From assembly GCF_001458595.1 (NCBI RefSeq), contig NZ_LN890328.1:1270926-1334925 (forward strand): a stretch of DNA of 64,000 nt, in the 5' to 3' direction. Below are positions 8,121 through 17,128 of the stretch, piece by piece. Under the pieces are notes generated by a model, which did not search any database, was not told the origin of the DNA, and saw only the letters and a list, made by a program, of their open reading frames with translations. The stretch is from Clostridium neonatale (GTDB lineage: Bacteria > Bacillota > Clostridia > Clostridiales > Clostridiaceae). The translations under genes and the position numbers were made by a program. How positions within the stretch are numbered: position 1 is the stretch's first letter; the number at the start of each line of letters is the position of its first letter.

Positions 8121-10124
8121 TTAATAGTTTATCTCAACCATTTGATGACCATTTATCTTACCTAGTGTAAACTCTAAAGTTCCATCTACAATATTAAACT
8201 TAACCTCTTCATTTTGTGGAACTAATGTAACACTCTTAGGTAATTTATCTAGGTTTAACTTCATTTCTAAGTTGTATAGAGGTATTACATCTTCAATTAC
8301 ATCAATTCTTTGGCATCTTCTTTCAGGAATATAATGAAGTAGATGAAGAACATATCTATTTTTATTTTCTTGCTCATTTAATGTACTTATTATAGTGCTA
8401 GGTCCATTATGATTAACTAATCTATTTTCTAATAATATATCTATTGCATTAATAAATAGCTTCTTACACCAAATAGATCCATATTGGTGATATTGGGAGA
8501 ATATCTTATGAGCAAAATATATTGAATTATTTCCCTTTACAATAGCTGGCCCATATATTTTCCCACTACTTGGTGCATGTTGGTGTGAGCAAAAATGTTC
8601 TGGTGTTCTGTTGAAGTAAGGTTCTATTGAATTGCATAATACTCTTTCACCTTCTTCAACAGAAATCTTCGCTGAATCTTCATACATAACATATTCTGTG
8701 TTATATAAATCTTTAGATAGTTCACCTTCTGGTATTACAAATGTTGGAGTAAATTCTCCTTTACCTTCATAGTTTACTTTTAAAGATGGTATATTAAACT
8801 TAGTTTTCTCTTCATTTAATCCACCTTCGTATACAGCTATTATTTTGCCACCATTTTGGATAAATTTCTCTATCTTATTCTTAAACTCATCATTTACCAT
8901 TACCCTCTCTTCTGGTAATACTAATAATTTATATTTAGTAAAATCCATAGAACTATCAATAATATCAAATTGAAGTGATGCTTCTTGTAACATTCTAGTT
9001 GCTCCAGTTATTGACGGTTTTAAACCAAATGGCTCTTTTGAATTATAGTCTATAAATTCTTCTGGAGTAAATACTGCTATCTCACAAACAGCTTTTGCAT
9101 CTTCACACCAAGGTTCTTTTGCTTCAACTTCACTATAAACCTTACCGATTAAATCATAAACTTCCTTAGATATTTTTCCACTAGGATCTAATTGATCTCC
9201 AATAGAGCATTTTGTATTTTGAGCTAACATATGAAAACATTCATATTGAAGTGCAGCTAAATTTTTAAATGAGTGGAAATCTCCCCAATAAGTATGGAAT
9301 TTTCCTGTCATTCCCAAGCAGTCCTTCCCTAAATTTCTAGCATATCTAACTGTTGTAGGAAAATGCATATATCCCCATCCACCACTTGGTAATGATTCAA
9401 TTTCAATATGACTATAGTTATCTAGTGAATCTTTAAGTTGTGGACTTATATGTGAACCATTATAGAATATAGTTACATTTGGATTTATATCTTTAATAAA
9501 TTGGCTCATTTCAGTTTTAAATTCAGTAAGCATCTTTTCAGAGAACTTTAACCTTTCTCCCCTTATGGTATAATCAATTCCCTGCTCTTCCATACTTTTT
9601 TTACAGTTTTCACAAGCACAAGGAACTACCATAACTATATCAAAGAATAATCCATCACACTCTGGAAACATTTCTAATATTTCTCTTACATGATTCTTTA
9701 AAAATGTTCTATATTCACTATTTACACATAAAAAGTCATAAAAGCCCGGCTTTCCACCTTCACCTTTTATTGTCTTACCATCTATATCCTTAGACACCCA
9801 TTCTGGATGTTCATCACAAGTAAACTTATCCCATTGAACAGGTAAATATATTGGTGCTTTAATTCCCCTTTCATGGCAAGCTTCTATTTGTTCTTTTAAC
9901 AAACTTTTATTAGCTAGATTAGGATGAATTCTTTCTTTATTAATTTTTGAATCATAGTATAAATACCCGTGATGACATCTAGCAAAGCAAGTTATAGAAT
10001 TAACTCTAGCTTTTTCTAATACTTCCCCAAATTCTTCTTTGTTAAAATCTTTTCCTATACCTTCTATTAATTGACTTGTATGAAAATCTAAATGTATTTG
10101 TCTACTTCTTGTCTTATATCCCAT
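8121..10124 (-). CDS. Putative glycoside hydrolase, GHL6-like barrel with beta-galactosidase trimerisation-type domain
   Basis: A 667-residue protein without a signal peptide, so it acts in the cytoplasm on imported sugar. The N-terminus RQIHLDFHTSQLIEGIG and the later CDGLFFDIVMVVPCACENC match the hypothetical glycosyl hydrolase 6 type (GHL6, a TIM barrel related to GH29/GH42-like enzymes). The region from about residue 350, with YKLLVLPEERVMVNDEFK and FIQNGGKIIAVYEGG, is like the trimerisation (glutamine-amidotransferase-like) domain of GH42 beta-galactosidases. D-x-V-x-V after GLFF is a candidate catalytic region. Substrate and reaction are not known for most relatives. Its place between importer and kinase genes supports a sugar-releasing role. 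Confidence 0.75.
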   Translation of the reverse strand: MGYKTRSRQIHLDFHTSQLIEGIGKDFNKEEFGEVLEKARVNSITCFARCHHGYLYYDSKINKERIHPNLANKSLLKEQIEACHERGIKAPIYLPVQWDKFTCDEHPEWVSKDIDGKTIKGEGGKPGFYDFLCVNSEYRTFLKNHVREILEMFPECDGLFFDIVMVVPCACENCKKSMEEQGIDYTIRGERLKFSEKMLTEFKTEMSQFIKDINPNVTIFYNGSHISPQLKDSLDNYSHIEIESLPSGGWGYMHFPTTVRYARNLGKDCLGMTGKFHTYWGDFHSFKNLAALQYECFHMLAQNTKCSIGDQLDPSGKISKEVYDLIGKVYSEVEAKEPWCEDAKAVCEIAVFTPEEFIDYNSKEPFGLKPSITGATRMLQEASLQFDIIDSSMDFTKYKLLVLPEERVMVNDEFKNKIEKFIQNGGKIIAVYEGGLNEEKTKFNIPSLKVNYEGKGEFTPTFVIPEGELSKDLYNTEYVMYEDSAKISVEEGERVLCNSIEPYFNRTPEHFCSHQHAPSSGKIYGPAIVKGNNSIYFAHKIFSQYHQYGSIWCKKLFINAIDILLENRLVNHNGPSTIISTLNEQENKNRYVLHLLHYIPERRCQRIDVIEDVIPLYNLEMKLNLDKLPKSVTLVPQNEEVKFNIVDGTLEFTLGKINGHQMVEINY

Positions 10125-10158
10125 AATAACTCTCCTCTAAACTTAAAATTATAATAAT

Positions 10159-10995
10159 TTAACCTTTAACAGCTCCCGCTGTAATACCTTTTTCAACATG
10201 CTTTTGACATAGTACATATATAATTACTATTGGAATTATAAACATACATATAGCTGCAAATATTGCACCTTTGTCTGATGAATATCTTCCATTCAAGCTC
10301 ATAAGTGCTACTGAAATAGTATACTTTGTTTTATCAGTTAAGAACATAAGTCCAAATATGAACTCATTATATACTGATAAGAATGTGAATACTGATATTG
10401 TAGCTGCTGCTGGTTTAGCAAGTGGTAATAATATGCCAAATACTAATCTTAAACGTCCACATCCATCTATTATTGCTGCTTCATCTATTTCCTTACTTAT
10501 TCCTCTCATATATCCAGACATCATAAAGATTGCAAATGGCAATTGGAATGTTGCATATAAGAATATGAGCGGTGTTAAGTGATTTTTAAATCCATACCTA
10601 TTAATAATATCGGCAATTGGAATTATAGTTGTATGCATTGGAATAGTTAATCCTATTACAAAGTATGTTAAAACTAAATTCCTAAATTTAAATCCTGTTC
10701 TTGTTATTACATAAGCAACTAAAGTAGCAAGTATTACTACTAATATAGTTGTTGATATGGCTAAGAAAAATGAGTTGAATATGGCAGTTACAATATTAGC
10801 TTTACTCAGTGCAGTTTCATAATTAAAAAAACTCATAGTCTTTGGAAGTGAAAATGCATTTCCATATATATCATTAGTACTTTTAAATGATGACATTACT
10901 GTGAATATTAATGGAGCAACACTAAATATAGTCCATATTATTGCACAAACGTACATACAATATTTTAAAATTTTACTTTCCTTATTTTGTAACAT
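10159..10995 (-). CDS. Carbohydrate ABC transporter permease, MalG/LacG type
   Basis: A 278-residue inner-membrane permease with six hydrophobic segments. The EAA loop that docks the ATPase is seen as EIDEAAIIDGCGRLRLVFGI (about residues 165-184) followed by LLPLAKPA. It ends in the family-typical KGITAGAVKG. It is the second permease of a CUT1-family importer, 11 bases downstream of its MalF-type partner. No ATPase gene is present in this operon, so the importer must borrow a shared ATPase; the UgpC/MsmK-like protein at 29964 is a candidate. Identity as a CUT1 permease is secure; the sugar is not. Confidence 0.92.
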   Translation of the reverse strand: MLQNKESKILKYCMYVCAIIWTIFSVAPLIFTVMSSFKSTNDIYGNAFSLPKTMSFFNYETALSKANIVTAIFNSFFLAISTTILVVILATLVAYVITRTGFKFRNLVLTYFVIGLTIPMHTTIIPIADIINRYGFKNHLTPLIFLYATFQLPFAIFMMSGYMRGISKEIDEAAIIDGCGRLRLVFGILLPLAKPAAATISVFTFLSVYNEFIFGLMFLTDKTKYTISVALMSLNGRYSSDKGAIFAAICMFIIPIVIIYVLCQKHVEKGITAGAVKG

Positions 10996-11006
10996 TTTGT
11001 TCCCCC

Positions 11007-11975
11007 CTAATTATCATCATTTTCTTTAAAGGCTTTATTTAATATTAATGTACAAATTATTGATGCAACCAATATTAATATACCAATTGAACTACCATAT
11101 CCAAAATTATTATATTTAAATGCTTGCTCATATAATAATGTTACTGGAACGTCTGTAGCGCCCCCTGGTCCACCACCTGTCATAATATAAATGATGTCAA
11201 AAACTTTAAATGATCCTACAACAGCTAATACTGAAAAAATTTTAAAACTTTCCTTCATTAAAGGTAATACTATGTGTATTTGTTCCTTAAATCCATTAGC
11301 GCCATCAATTTTAGCTGCTTCTATTAAGTCATCTGGTATATTAGTTAATCCAGCTACAAAAATAAGCATATTATACCCAATAAATACCCATGCATTTACT
11401 AATGCAACCGTTAAAATTGCAATCTTTGGATTACCTAACCAGTCTTGCTGAGATGCTCCCATTCCTATTTTCATTAACAAGGCATTTAAAGCACCACCTG
11501 ATTTATATAAAATCAATGTCCACATTAAACCTGTTGCTGCTGTTGGTATTATTGAAGGTAGGAAATATACTGTCTTGAAAAATCTTTTTCCATTAATATA
11601 TTTACTACTAACTAACAGTGCTAAAAGATATGCAAATGGCATTATTACAACAAAACTTATCAGCATAAAAACCCCTACATTTTTTAATGCACTATAAAAT
11701 GATGGATCCTTAAATATGTTAATAAAATTTCTTAACCCTACGAATTTTTTATCTATAGCAGGTATACCATTCCATTTTACAAATGATAAATATAATGACT
11801 TTACTACTGAAGATGTATAAAAGAAAGTATATATAGCAATGGCAGGAAAAATAAATAATGTACATATAATATTTTCTTTTAAAGCCCTCTTAAATTTAGA
11901 TTTTTTCAGCATAGTATTAAATGTTGGTGTACTACTATGATTATGTTCTACTTCTTCTATAACAGTATTTTTCAT
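11007..11975 (-). CDS. Carbohydrate ABC transporter permease, MalF/UgpA type
   Basis: A 322-residue inner-membrane permease. After a charged N-terminal tail of about 30 residues there are six membrane segments. The EAA loop DDLIEAAKIDGANGFKEQIH is followed by IVLPLM, and the MTGGGPGGATDVPVTLLYEQ stretch is typical of MalF/UgpA-type subunits. It lies between the binding protein and the MalG-type permease in the usual CUT1 order. The start codon is supported by a well placed GGAGG on the minus strand just upstream of 11975. Confidence 0.92.
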   Translation of the reverse strand: MKNTVIEEVEHNHSSTPTFNTMLKKSKFKRALKENIICTLFIFPAIAIYTFFYTSSVVKSLYLSFVKWNGIPAIDKKFVGLRNFINIFKDPSFYSALKNVGVFMLISFVVIMPFAYLLALLVSSKYINGKRFFKTVYFLPSIIPTAATGLMWTLILYKSGGALNALLMKIGMGASQQDWLGNPKIAILTVALVNAWVFIGYNMLIFVAGLTNIPDDLIEAAKIDGANGFKEQIHIVLPLMKESFKIFSVLAVVGSFKVFDIIYIMTGGGPGGATDVPVTLLYEQAFKYNNFGYGSSIGILILVASIICTLILNKAFKENDDN

Positions 11976-12056
11976 TTTCTCTCTTACCTCCTTGATTCAT
12001 TATTTTTCTCCATAATAAGGTCGTAAAATTTTACAACCCTATTATGGATCATAAAC

Positions 12057-13364
12057 TTATTCCATATCAGCTACTTTTTGAATTCTAGTCAAAGTATCAT
12101 CAACGCTAGTTCCAGCAAACATCCCTTGTATAGCATCTCTTATTTCTTCTCTTAATTGTGGATTCTTAGCATAATCCCCTGGCTCCAATTTTGTCTCTTT
12201 AACATCTACAAAAGCTTCCTTAAATTCTTTAGCTATTGGTGTAATGTCATCAATTTGTTCCATTGTAGTTACTGGGAATATTCCACCCTTAGATATTTTT
12301 TGAGATTCATTATATGCTTCTGCATCAGTTAAATACTTTAATAGTTTTATTGAAGCTTCTAATCTTTCTTCTCCATTATTAGCAGCTAAACTAAATCCTT
12401 CTGAAGTACCTGAATGCCAATTATTTTTATTTTCAGCATACTTTTCAAAGTAAGGGAATGGAACAAATCCAAATCTTTCTGGATTTTCAGAATCATTAAT
12501 TTGATTCATAAACCATGAACCATTTAAGTGCATTGGAGTATCACCATTTAAGAACAAAGATTGTTCACCAACTGAATCTAATGTTGTAATATTCTCACCT
12601 AAGTAACCTTTTTTTTGCCAATCAGACATTAATTCGAATACTTCTTTCATAGCTGTATCGTTCCACTTAGTTTTTCCATCAATAATAGATTTTGTATAAT
12701 CAAAATCTTCTCTCTTTAATATTAAATTTGCTAAAAGATGTGCTCCTCTAAAGTTATCTTTATCACCTAAAGTAAATGGTGTGATTCCTTTTGCCATAAA
12801 AGCATCACATACTTTTTCAAACTCTTCTATTGTTGTAGGCGGATTTAAACCGTTTTCTTTAAATAAATCTTTGTTATAATAAAGTCCTGTTGCAAAACTT
12901 GACATAGGAACACCATAAAATCCCTCTATACCATCAAACTTCCATGAATCAAGCATGCTTGGAATATATTTGTCACTCCATGCACTATCTTCCGCTGCAA
13001 CTTTACTTAAATCATAAAATAATCCACTTTCAACATAATCTTTAAATTGTGTTCCTCCATAGTTTACTAATACGTCTGGAACATCTCCTGTTGCAACAGA
13101 TGTTTTAAACATATTGTTATATGTTGCTTCATCACCAATAGCTTCATGTTCAATTTTAATATTAGGATTTTCCTCCATAAACTTCTCTATCCTACCATTA
13201 ACAACTCTATCATCTGCTCCTTGGTCGCTACTATATCTTGATAGTACCTTTATAGTTACAACATTTTCGCCTTTGCTAGTTGTGTTAGAACTATTACCTC
13301 CACAACCAATTAATGAAGTCATAGTCATTGCAGCTAAAACTAAGCCTATAATTTTTTTTTTCAT
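12057..13364 (-). CDS. Carbohydrate ABC transporter substrate-binding lipoprotein (SBP family 1)
   Basis: A 435-residue lipoprotein: MKKKIIGLVLAAMTMTSLIG is followed by the lipobox cysteine and a Ser/Asn linker. The mature protein is an extracellular solute-binding protein of family 1, with VNYGGTQFKDYVESGLFYDL, FYGVPMSSFATGLYYNKDLF and DTPMHLNGSWFMNQI. It is the first gene of the minus-strand sugar operon and diverges from the YesM/YesN pair, whose relatives commonly control such operons in response to oligosaccharides. The ligand cannot be named from sequence. The upstream GAGGG Shine-Dalgarno supports the start. Confidence 0.93.
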   Translation of the reverse strand: MKKKIIGLVLAAMTMTSLIGCGGNSSNTTSKGENVVTIKVLSRYSSDQGADDRVVNGRIEKFMEENPNIKIEHEAIGDEATYNNMFKTSVATGDVPDVLVNYGGTQFKDYVESGLFYDLSKVAAEDSAWSDKYIPSMLDSWKFDGIEGFYGVPMSSFATGLYYNKDLFKENGLNPPTTIEEFEKVCDAFMAKGITPFTLGDKDNFRGAHLLANLILKREDFDYTKSIIDGKTKWNDTAMKEVFELMSDWQKKGYLGENITTLDSVGEQSLFLNGDTPMHLNGSWFMNQINDSENPERFGFVPFPYFEKYAENKNNWHSGTSEGFSLAANNGEERLEASIKLLKYLTDAEAYNESQKISKGGIFPVTTMEQIDDITPIAKEFKEAFVDVKETKLEPGDYAKNPQLREEIRDAIQGMFAGTSVDDTLTRIQKVADME

Positions 13365-13484
13365 AAAACCCTCTCCCTATCTTTTATTTATGATAGTTTT
13401 ATGTTAACATTTACACTAAAGGAATTGAATGTATTTTCTTTGATTCGTATTGTATTATTTTTAGAATTTATTTGGAGGTGTTTT
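13365..13484. promoter_or_regulatory. Divergent control region between the sugar operon and yesMN-type genes
   Basis: On the plus strand TTGAAT (13425-13430) and TATTGT (13448-13453) with 17-base spacing form a candidate promoter for the kinase gene. A perfect 10-bp palindrome ATGTTAACAT occupies 13401-13410 and is a candidate operator for the AraC-type response regulator. The exact binding motif is unknown. Confidence 0.4.
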
Positions 13485-15236
13485 ATGAAAACTAACCTTT
13501 TAAAATTTAAATCTATAAAAGATAAAGTATTCTATTTTTCATTCTTAGTAACTTTATCAATAATACTGCTACTTATTTTTATATCCTACTTTATTTCATA
13601 CAACTCTATAAAGAATAACTCTATATCTAGGGAATTAGATACATTAGAGATAATAGGAAACCAAGCTGAATTAGTTTTAAATTCTGCTCAATTAAGTTCA
13701 ACTGGAATTATTATCGATTCAGATGTTCAGAATACTTTAACTAATAGTAGTATAAATAATATTCAACCTAGCAAAGCAGACGTATTAAAAATTCAAAGAG
13801 CCATAGATAATAGCATGTATAAAGACTCAGTTATATCTGGAATCATACTCCACACTACAACCGACTTTACATTTAAAACAAATAGTAAGCTTATTAGTTT
13901 GCCTAATTACAATATGGAATTTAATAAATGGTATGGTGCAATTTCAGATACAGTAGGAAATCCTTATTTTTATACAACAAGACAAATATTTAATATGAAT
14001 ACTGGCAAATTAATTGGATACTTAGAAGTATTTATTGATGAATCTACTTTATCTACAAACTATACAAACAGCAAATACACTAAATTTACTGATTTCTTTA
14101 TTATTAATCCCAAAGGAGTTATAATTTCATCTTCTAATCAAAGTGAAATTTCTAATAATATTTTTAAATTAAGAAAAAACTTAAAATTAGCTACTGCAAG
14201 AGATCCTGTAAAAATAATAAATAATAGGGAAGAAGATAAATTAACTCTTATGCTGTACAACAACAAATTGAACTGGAACATAGTTGCTGATATCTATTTA
14301 AAAGATTTAATTAAAAATAAAAAAACACTTATTTTATCCTTGATTATTTTATCATTAATAGGTTTATTATGTTCTTATGTTCTTTCTAAGTCTATTTCAA
14401 AATCCATTATAAAGCCAATTACCAATTTATCTTTAGCTATAAATCAAATTGAAAAAGGTAATTGGGCAGCAGAAATAGATATTTTATCTGATGATGAAAT
14501 AGGATTACTTTCAAAAAAATTTAATAATCTTATAGTCTATATAAAAAATTTATTAGACAAAATAACTATTGAACAAAATAAGAAGAAAGAATTTGAATTT
14601 CAATTAATTCAGTTACAAATAAAGCCCCATTTTTTATATAATTCATTAGAAAATATTTCTGCTTTAATTGAACTTGACATGAATGATGAAGCTGTAGACA
14701 TAATCTCAAATCTTTCTACCTTCTACAGAGGTGCATTAAGCAAAGGAAACAATATTATTTCAATTAGGGATGAGATTTCCTTAACAGAAAGCTATTTGAA
14801 AATTATGAAGCTAAGATATTATAATATTTTTGATTATGACATTATATGTGATTCTAATCTGGAACACTTCTCTTGTCCTAAACTTTTAATTCAACCGTTA
14901 GTAGAAAATGCTATTTATCATGGCCTAAAAAATTATGATGATAAAGGCAAAGTAATAGTTGCTATTGAATACTTTAATGATGAACTAAAAATAACTATAG
15001 AAGATACTGGTATAGGAATGACAGAAGATGAATTAAAAAAAGTAATTAACGGTAATATCTCCTCTTCTGCAAAAGGTGGATTTGCCGTAAAAAATACTAT
15101 AGAACGTTTAAAATTGGTTTATCATAATAACTGTATTTTCAATATTAAAAGCCAAAAAAATAAAGGAACTACTATTACTCTAGTAATACCTGCAATAAGA
15201 AAGGATTTATACAGAGATGAATATACTTTTAGTTGA
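13485..15236 (+). CDS. Sensor histidine kinase, YesM/LytS type
   Basis: I start this at the ATG at 13485, preceded by TTGGAGG at a good distance, rather than at the longer open frame from 13401. The protein has 583 residues: a membrane segment near residues 15-38, an extracellular sensing region to about 285, a second membrane segment, a HAMP domain (ISKSIIKPITNLSLAI, DDEIGLLSKKFN) and a His_kinase domain with phospho-acceptor histidine near residue 382 in QIKPHFLYNSLENIS. An HATPase domain follows (LIQPLVENAIYHGL, EDTGIGM). It overlaps the response regulator gene by 20 bases. It probably senses an extracellular oligosaccharide, directly or through the binding protein, and controls the divergent importer operon. 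Confidence 0.92.
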   Translation: MKTNLLKFKSIKDKVFYFSFLVTLSIILLLIFISYFISYNSIKNNSISRELDTLEIIGNQAELVLNSAQLSSTGIIIDSDVQNTLTNSSINNIQPSKADVLKIQRAIDNSMYKDSVISGIILHTTTDFTFKTNSKLISLPNYNMEFNKWYGAISDTVGNPYFYTTRQIFNMNTGKLIGYLEVFIDESTLSTNYTNSKYTKFTDFFIINPKGVIISSSNQSEISNNIFKLRKNLKLATARDPVKIINNREEDKLTLMLYNNKLNWNIVADIYLKDLIKNKKTLILSLIILSLIGLLCSYVLSKSISKSIIKPITNLSLAINQIEKGNWAAEIDILSDDEIGLLSKKFNNLIVYIKNLLDKITIEQNKKKEFEFQLIQLQIKPHFLYNSLENISALIELDMNDEAVDIISNLSTFYRGALSKGNNIISIRDEISLTESYLKIMKLRYYNIFDYDIICDSNLEHFSCPKLLIQPLVENAIYHGLKNYDDKGKVIVAIEYFNDELKITIEDTGIGMTEDELKKVINGNISSSAKGGFAVKNTIERLKLVYHNNCIFNIKSQKNKGTTITLVIPAIRKDLYRDEYTFS

Positions 15237-16713
15237 TGATGAATATCTTATTAGAGCAAAAATTTTGAAATATTTGAAAGATAGTACCTTTTCATTTAAC
15301 AATATTTTTCAAGCTTCTGATGGATTTGAGGCCTTAGAAGTTATTAGAAATAATTCAATTGATATAGCAATAATTGATATACAAATGCCGAAATTAACAG
15401 GGATTGAACTTTTGCAAAATTTGAGAGCTGAATCCTATCAAACTAACGTAATATTTCTTACATGTTTTGAAAAATTCGAATATGCTAGACAAGCCATTAA
15501 ATATAATATTGTAGATTACTTACTTAAACCAGTAAAGAAATCAGACCTTTATAGTTCCATAGAAAAATGTATATCTTTAATTGAAAAATCAGCTCAAAAT
15601 CTAGCAGCCTTACATGAATTAGATGAAAAGTCAAAATATCAATACATAGTAGATTTACTTTATAATGACTTAGATAAAAAAGATTCTCTCCTTAACATTA
15701 AGGAAGATAACTTTATTTTTATATCAGTAGAATTGTCAAAAGAAGATTATATAAATAATTTATATAACTTTTTAGATGATAATTTTAAATCTTATGATGT
15801 TATATATGGTCTTTCTAAAAAAAACAAGATATTACTTATTAATTGCATATATTCCGATGAGATAAAAAGTAAACTTAACTATCTAATTAAAAATAAAATA
15901 TTATCTTATTGTTATTTTAATAAAAGCTGTACAGATATAAAAAACTTGAAGGATTCCTTTCTTGAATGTATTACATTATTTCCTTCTAAAATTTTTTATA
16001 ACGAGTTTTCAATATTCACTTTTAATGATATTAAATATAAAACTTACACACTTCCTAAAAGTCTTAAGCTTGACTTTCAGCTATTAATACGCTCTAATAC
16101 AAAAACCACTTTAACAAATAAGTTTGAGTTTTATTTAAATGAAGTAAGTAGGATTAAAGATGTACATGCTCTTAAATCACTAGTAACTTATTTTTTATCT
16201 GCTATGGAAGATGTCTTTCTAGAAGGTAATGGCGAATATTTCTCTTTAATAAATATTGATCTAGTAAATAATCTATTATATGCAAGCAAAGATTTAAATT
16301 ATATTAAAGATTATTGTTATACTTGCTATGAGCGATTAACAAACGAGCAATCTAAGATTAAAAACACTAAAAATTCTATTTCATCAAATACTATAATAAA
16401 AGTTAAGGATTATATAGATAAAAACTATTATTCTGAGGATATAAATTTAGATTTTTTATCAGCTCAGTTTTATATTAATAGTTGTCATTTAAGTTCTACA
16501 TTCAAAAAAATTACAGGTGAAAGCTTAGTTGAATATACAACAAAAAAACGCATTAGTGAAGCTAAATCCCTACTTAAAAATGATGACATAAAGCTTTCAG
16601 AAGTAGCTGAAAAGGTTGGGTATAAAGATTACTACTACTTCAGTAAGTTATTTAAAAAGTATGTAGGTGTATCGCCACTGAAATATAAAAATAAAAAATT
16701 TTCATTTCTATAA
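15217..16713 (+). CDS. Response regulator with AraC-type DNA-binding domain, YesN type
   Basis: A 498-residue two-domain regulator. The receiver domain (1-120) has the acidic pair DD at 7-8, phospho-acceptor D54 in IIDIQMPKLTG and the lysine in DYLLKPVKK. A variable middle region follows, then an AraC/XylS double helix-turn-helix (about 390-495) with NSCHLSSTFKKITGESLVEY and KVGYKDYYYFSKLFKKYVGV. It is translationally coupled to the kinase gene. The likely target is the divergent sugar importer/hydrolase operon, as is usual for YesMN-type pairs; this is inferred from position. Confidence 0.93.
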   Translation: MNILLVDDEYLIRAKILKYLKDSTFSFNNIFQASDGFEALEVIRNNSIDIAIIDIQMPKLTGIELLQNLRAESYQTNVIFLTCFEKFEYARQAIKYNIVDYLLKPVKKSDLYSSIEKCISLIEKSAQNLAALHELDEKSKYQYIVDLLYNDLDKKDSLLNIKEDNFIFISVELSKEDYINNLYNFLDDNFKSYDVIYGLSKKNKILLINCIYSDEIKSKLNYLIKNKILSYCYFNKSCTDIKNLKDSFLECITLFPSKIFYNEFSIFTFNDIKYKTYTLPKSLKLDFQLLIRSNTKTTLTNKFEFYLNEVSRIKDVHALKSLVTYFLSAMEDVFLEGNGEYFSLINIDLVNNLLYASKDLNYIKDYCYTCYERLTNEQSKIKNTKNSISSNTIIKVKDYIDKNYYSEDINLDFLSAQFYINSCHLSSTFKKITGESLVEYTTKKRISEAKSLLKNDDIKLSEVAEKVGYKDYYYFSKLFKKYVGVSPLKYKNKKFSFL

Positions 16714-16790
16714 AAAAAAACGCCAAGGCGACTATGATATAATAACCATATAATATACAAATCCAATAGAGTACAATAACTTAAATTTAA

Positions 16791-16863
16791 GAAAATCCTT
16801 TAGCCGTCGATTATTTTAGCGCATTCTGGATTTTCTGAGCTTGCCGAAGAAAAGGCCAGGCGC
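16791..16863. other. GC-richer structured intergenic element
   Basis: Within AT-rich surroundings, 16801-16863 is clearly richer in G+C (segments such as TTAGCCGTCGATTATTTTAG and GCTTGCCGAAGAAAAGGCCA). It can pair GAAAATCC (16791-16798) with GGATTTTC (16828-16835), and GCC/GGC segments further on. No open frame or known RNA family was recognised. It directly precedes the 19-bp inverted-repeat element at 16873. It may be a small structured RNA or part of the same mobile element. Confidence 0.4.
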
Positions 16864-16872
16864 ATATAATTT

Positions 16873-16975
16873 ATTTTTTATTCTTTAGGAACTATTCATT
16901 ATTCTATTGCAATATTTTTTTAAATAACTTATCCACAGATTGTCCGTGAATACAATTTCCTAAAGAATAAAAAAT
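16873..16975. mobile_element. MITE-like element with perfect 19-bp inverted repeats
   Basis: ATTTTTTATTCTTTAGGAA (16873-16891) recurs as its exact reverse complement at 16957-16975, flanking 65 bases with no coding capacity. The interior holds a perfect DnaA-box sequence TTATCCACA (16929-16937). The size (103 bp) and perfect terminal repeats fit a non-autonomous element or a long RNA hairpin. No target-site duplication is obvious. Confidence 0.5.
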
Positions 16976-17010
16976 ATCCCAGCAAGGTAATTACTAAACT
17001 TTACTGGGAT
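16976..17010 (-). terminator. Terminator downstream of pepV
   Basis: The stem ATCCCAG/CTGGGAT (16976-16982/17004-17010) with additional weak pairs is followed on the minus strand by an ATATTTTTTATT tail. It lies about 120 bases beyond the pepV stop codon. Confidence 0.6.
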
Positions 17011-17128
17011 TTAATTTATTTATTATCTTTAATTTTCATATTTTATTCTTGTAGCATTGATAACGGAGTTATAACCATTATAGCCATCAGTTTAAAGAAA
17101 TTCATTGAAATCACTAAAGAAACTTCTA

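Noticed and set aside
13401..13484. 28-residue N-terminal extension of the histidine kinase
   Set aside because: The ATG at 13485 has TTGGAGG at ideal spacing, while the upstream ATG has none and lies over the promoter and palindrome.
16929..16937. DnaA box TTATCCACA as part of a replication origin
   Set aside because: It is a single box with no cluster, no dnaA or dnaN nearby and no AT-rich unwinding block beyond background. Kept only as a detail of the inverted-repeat element.
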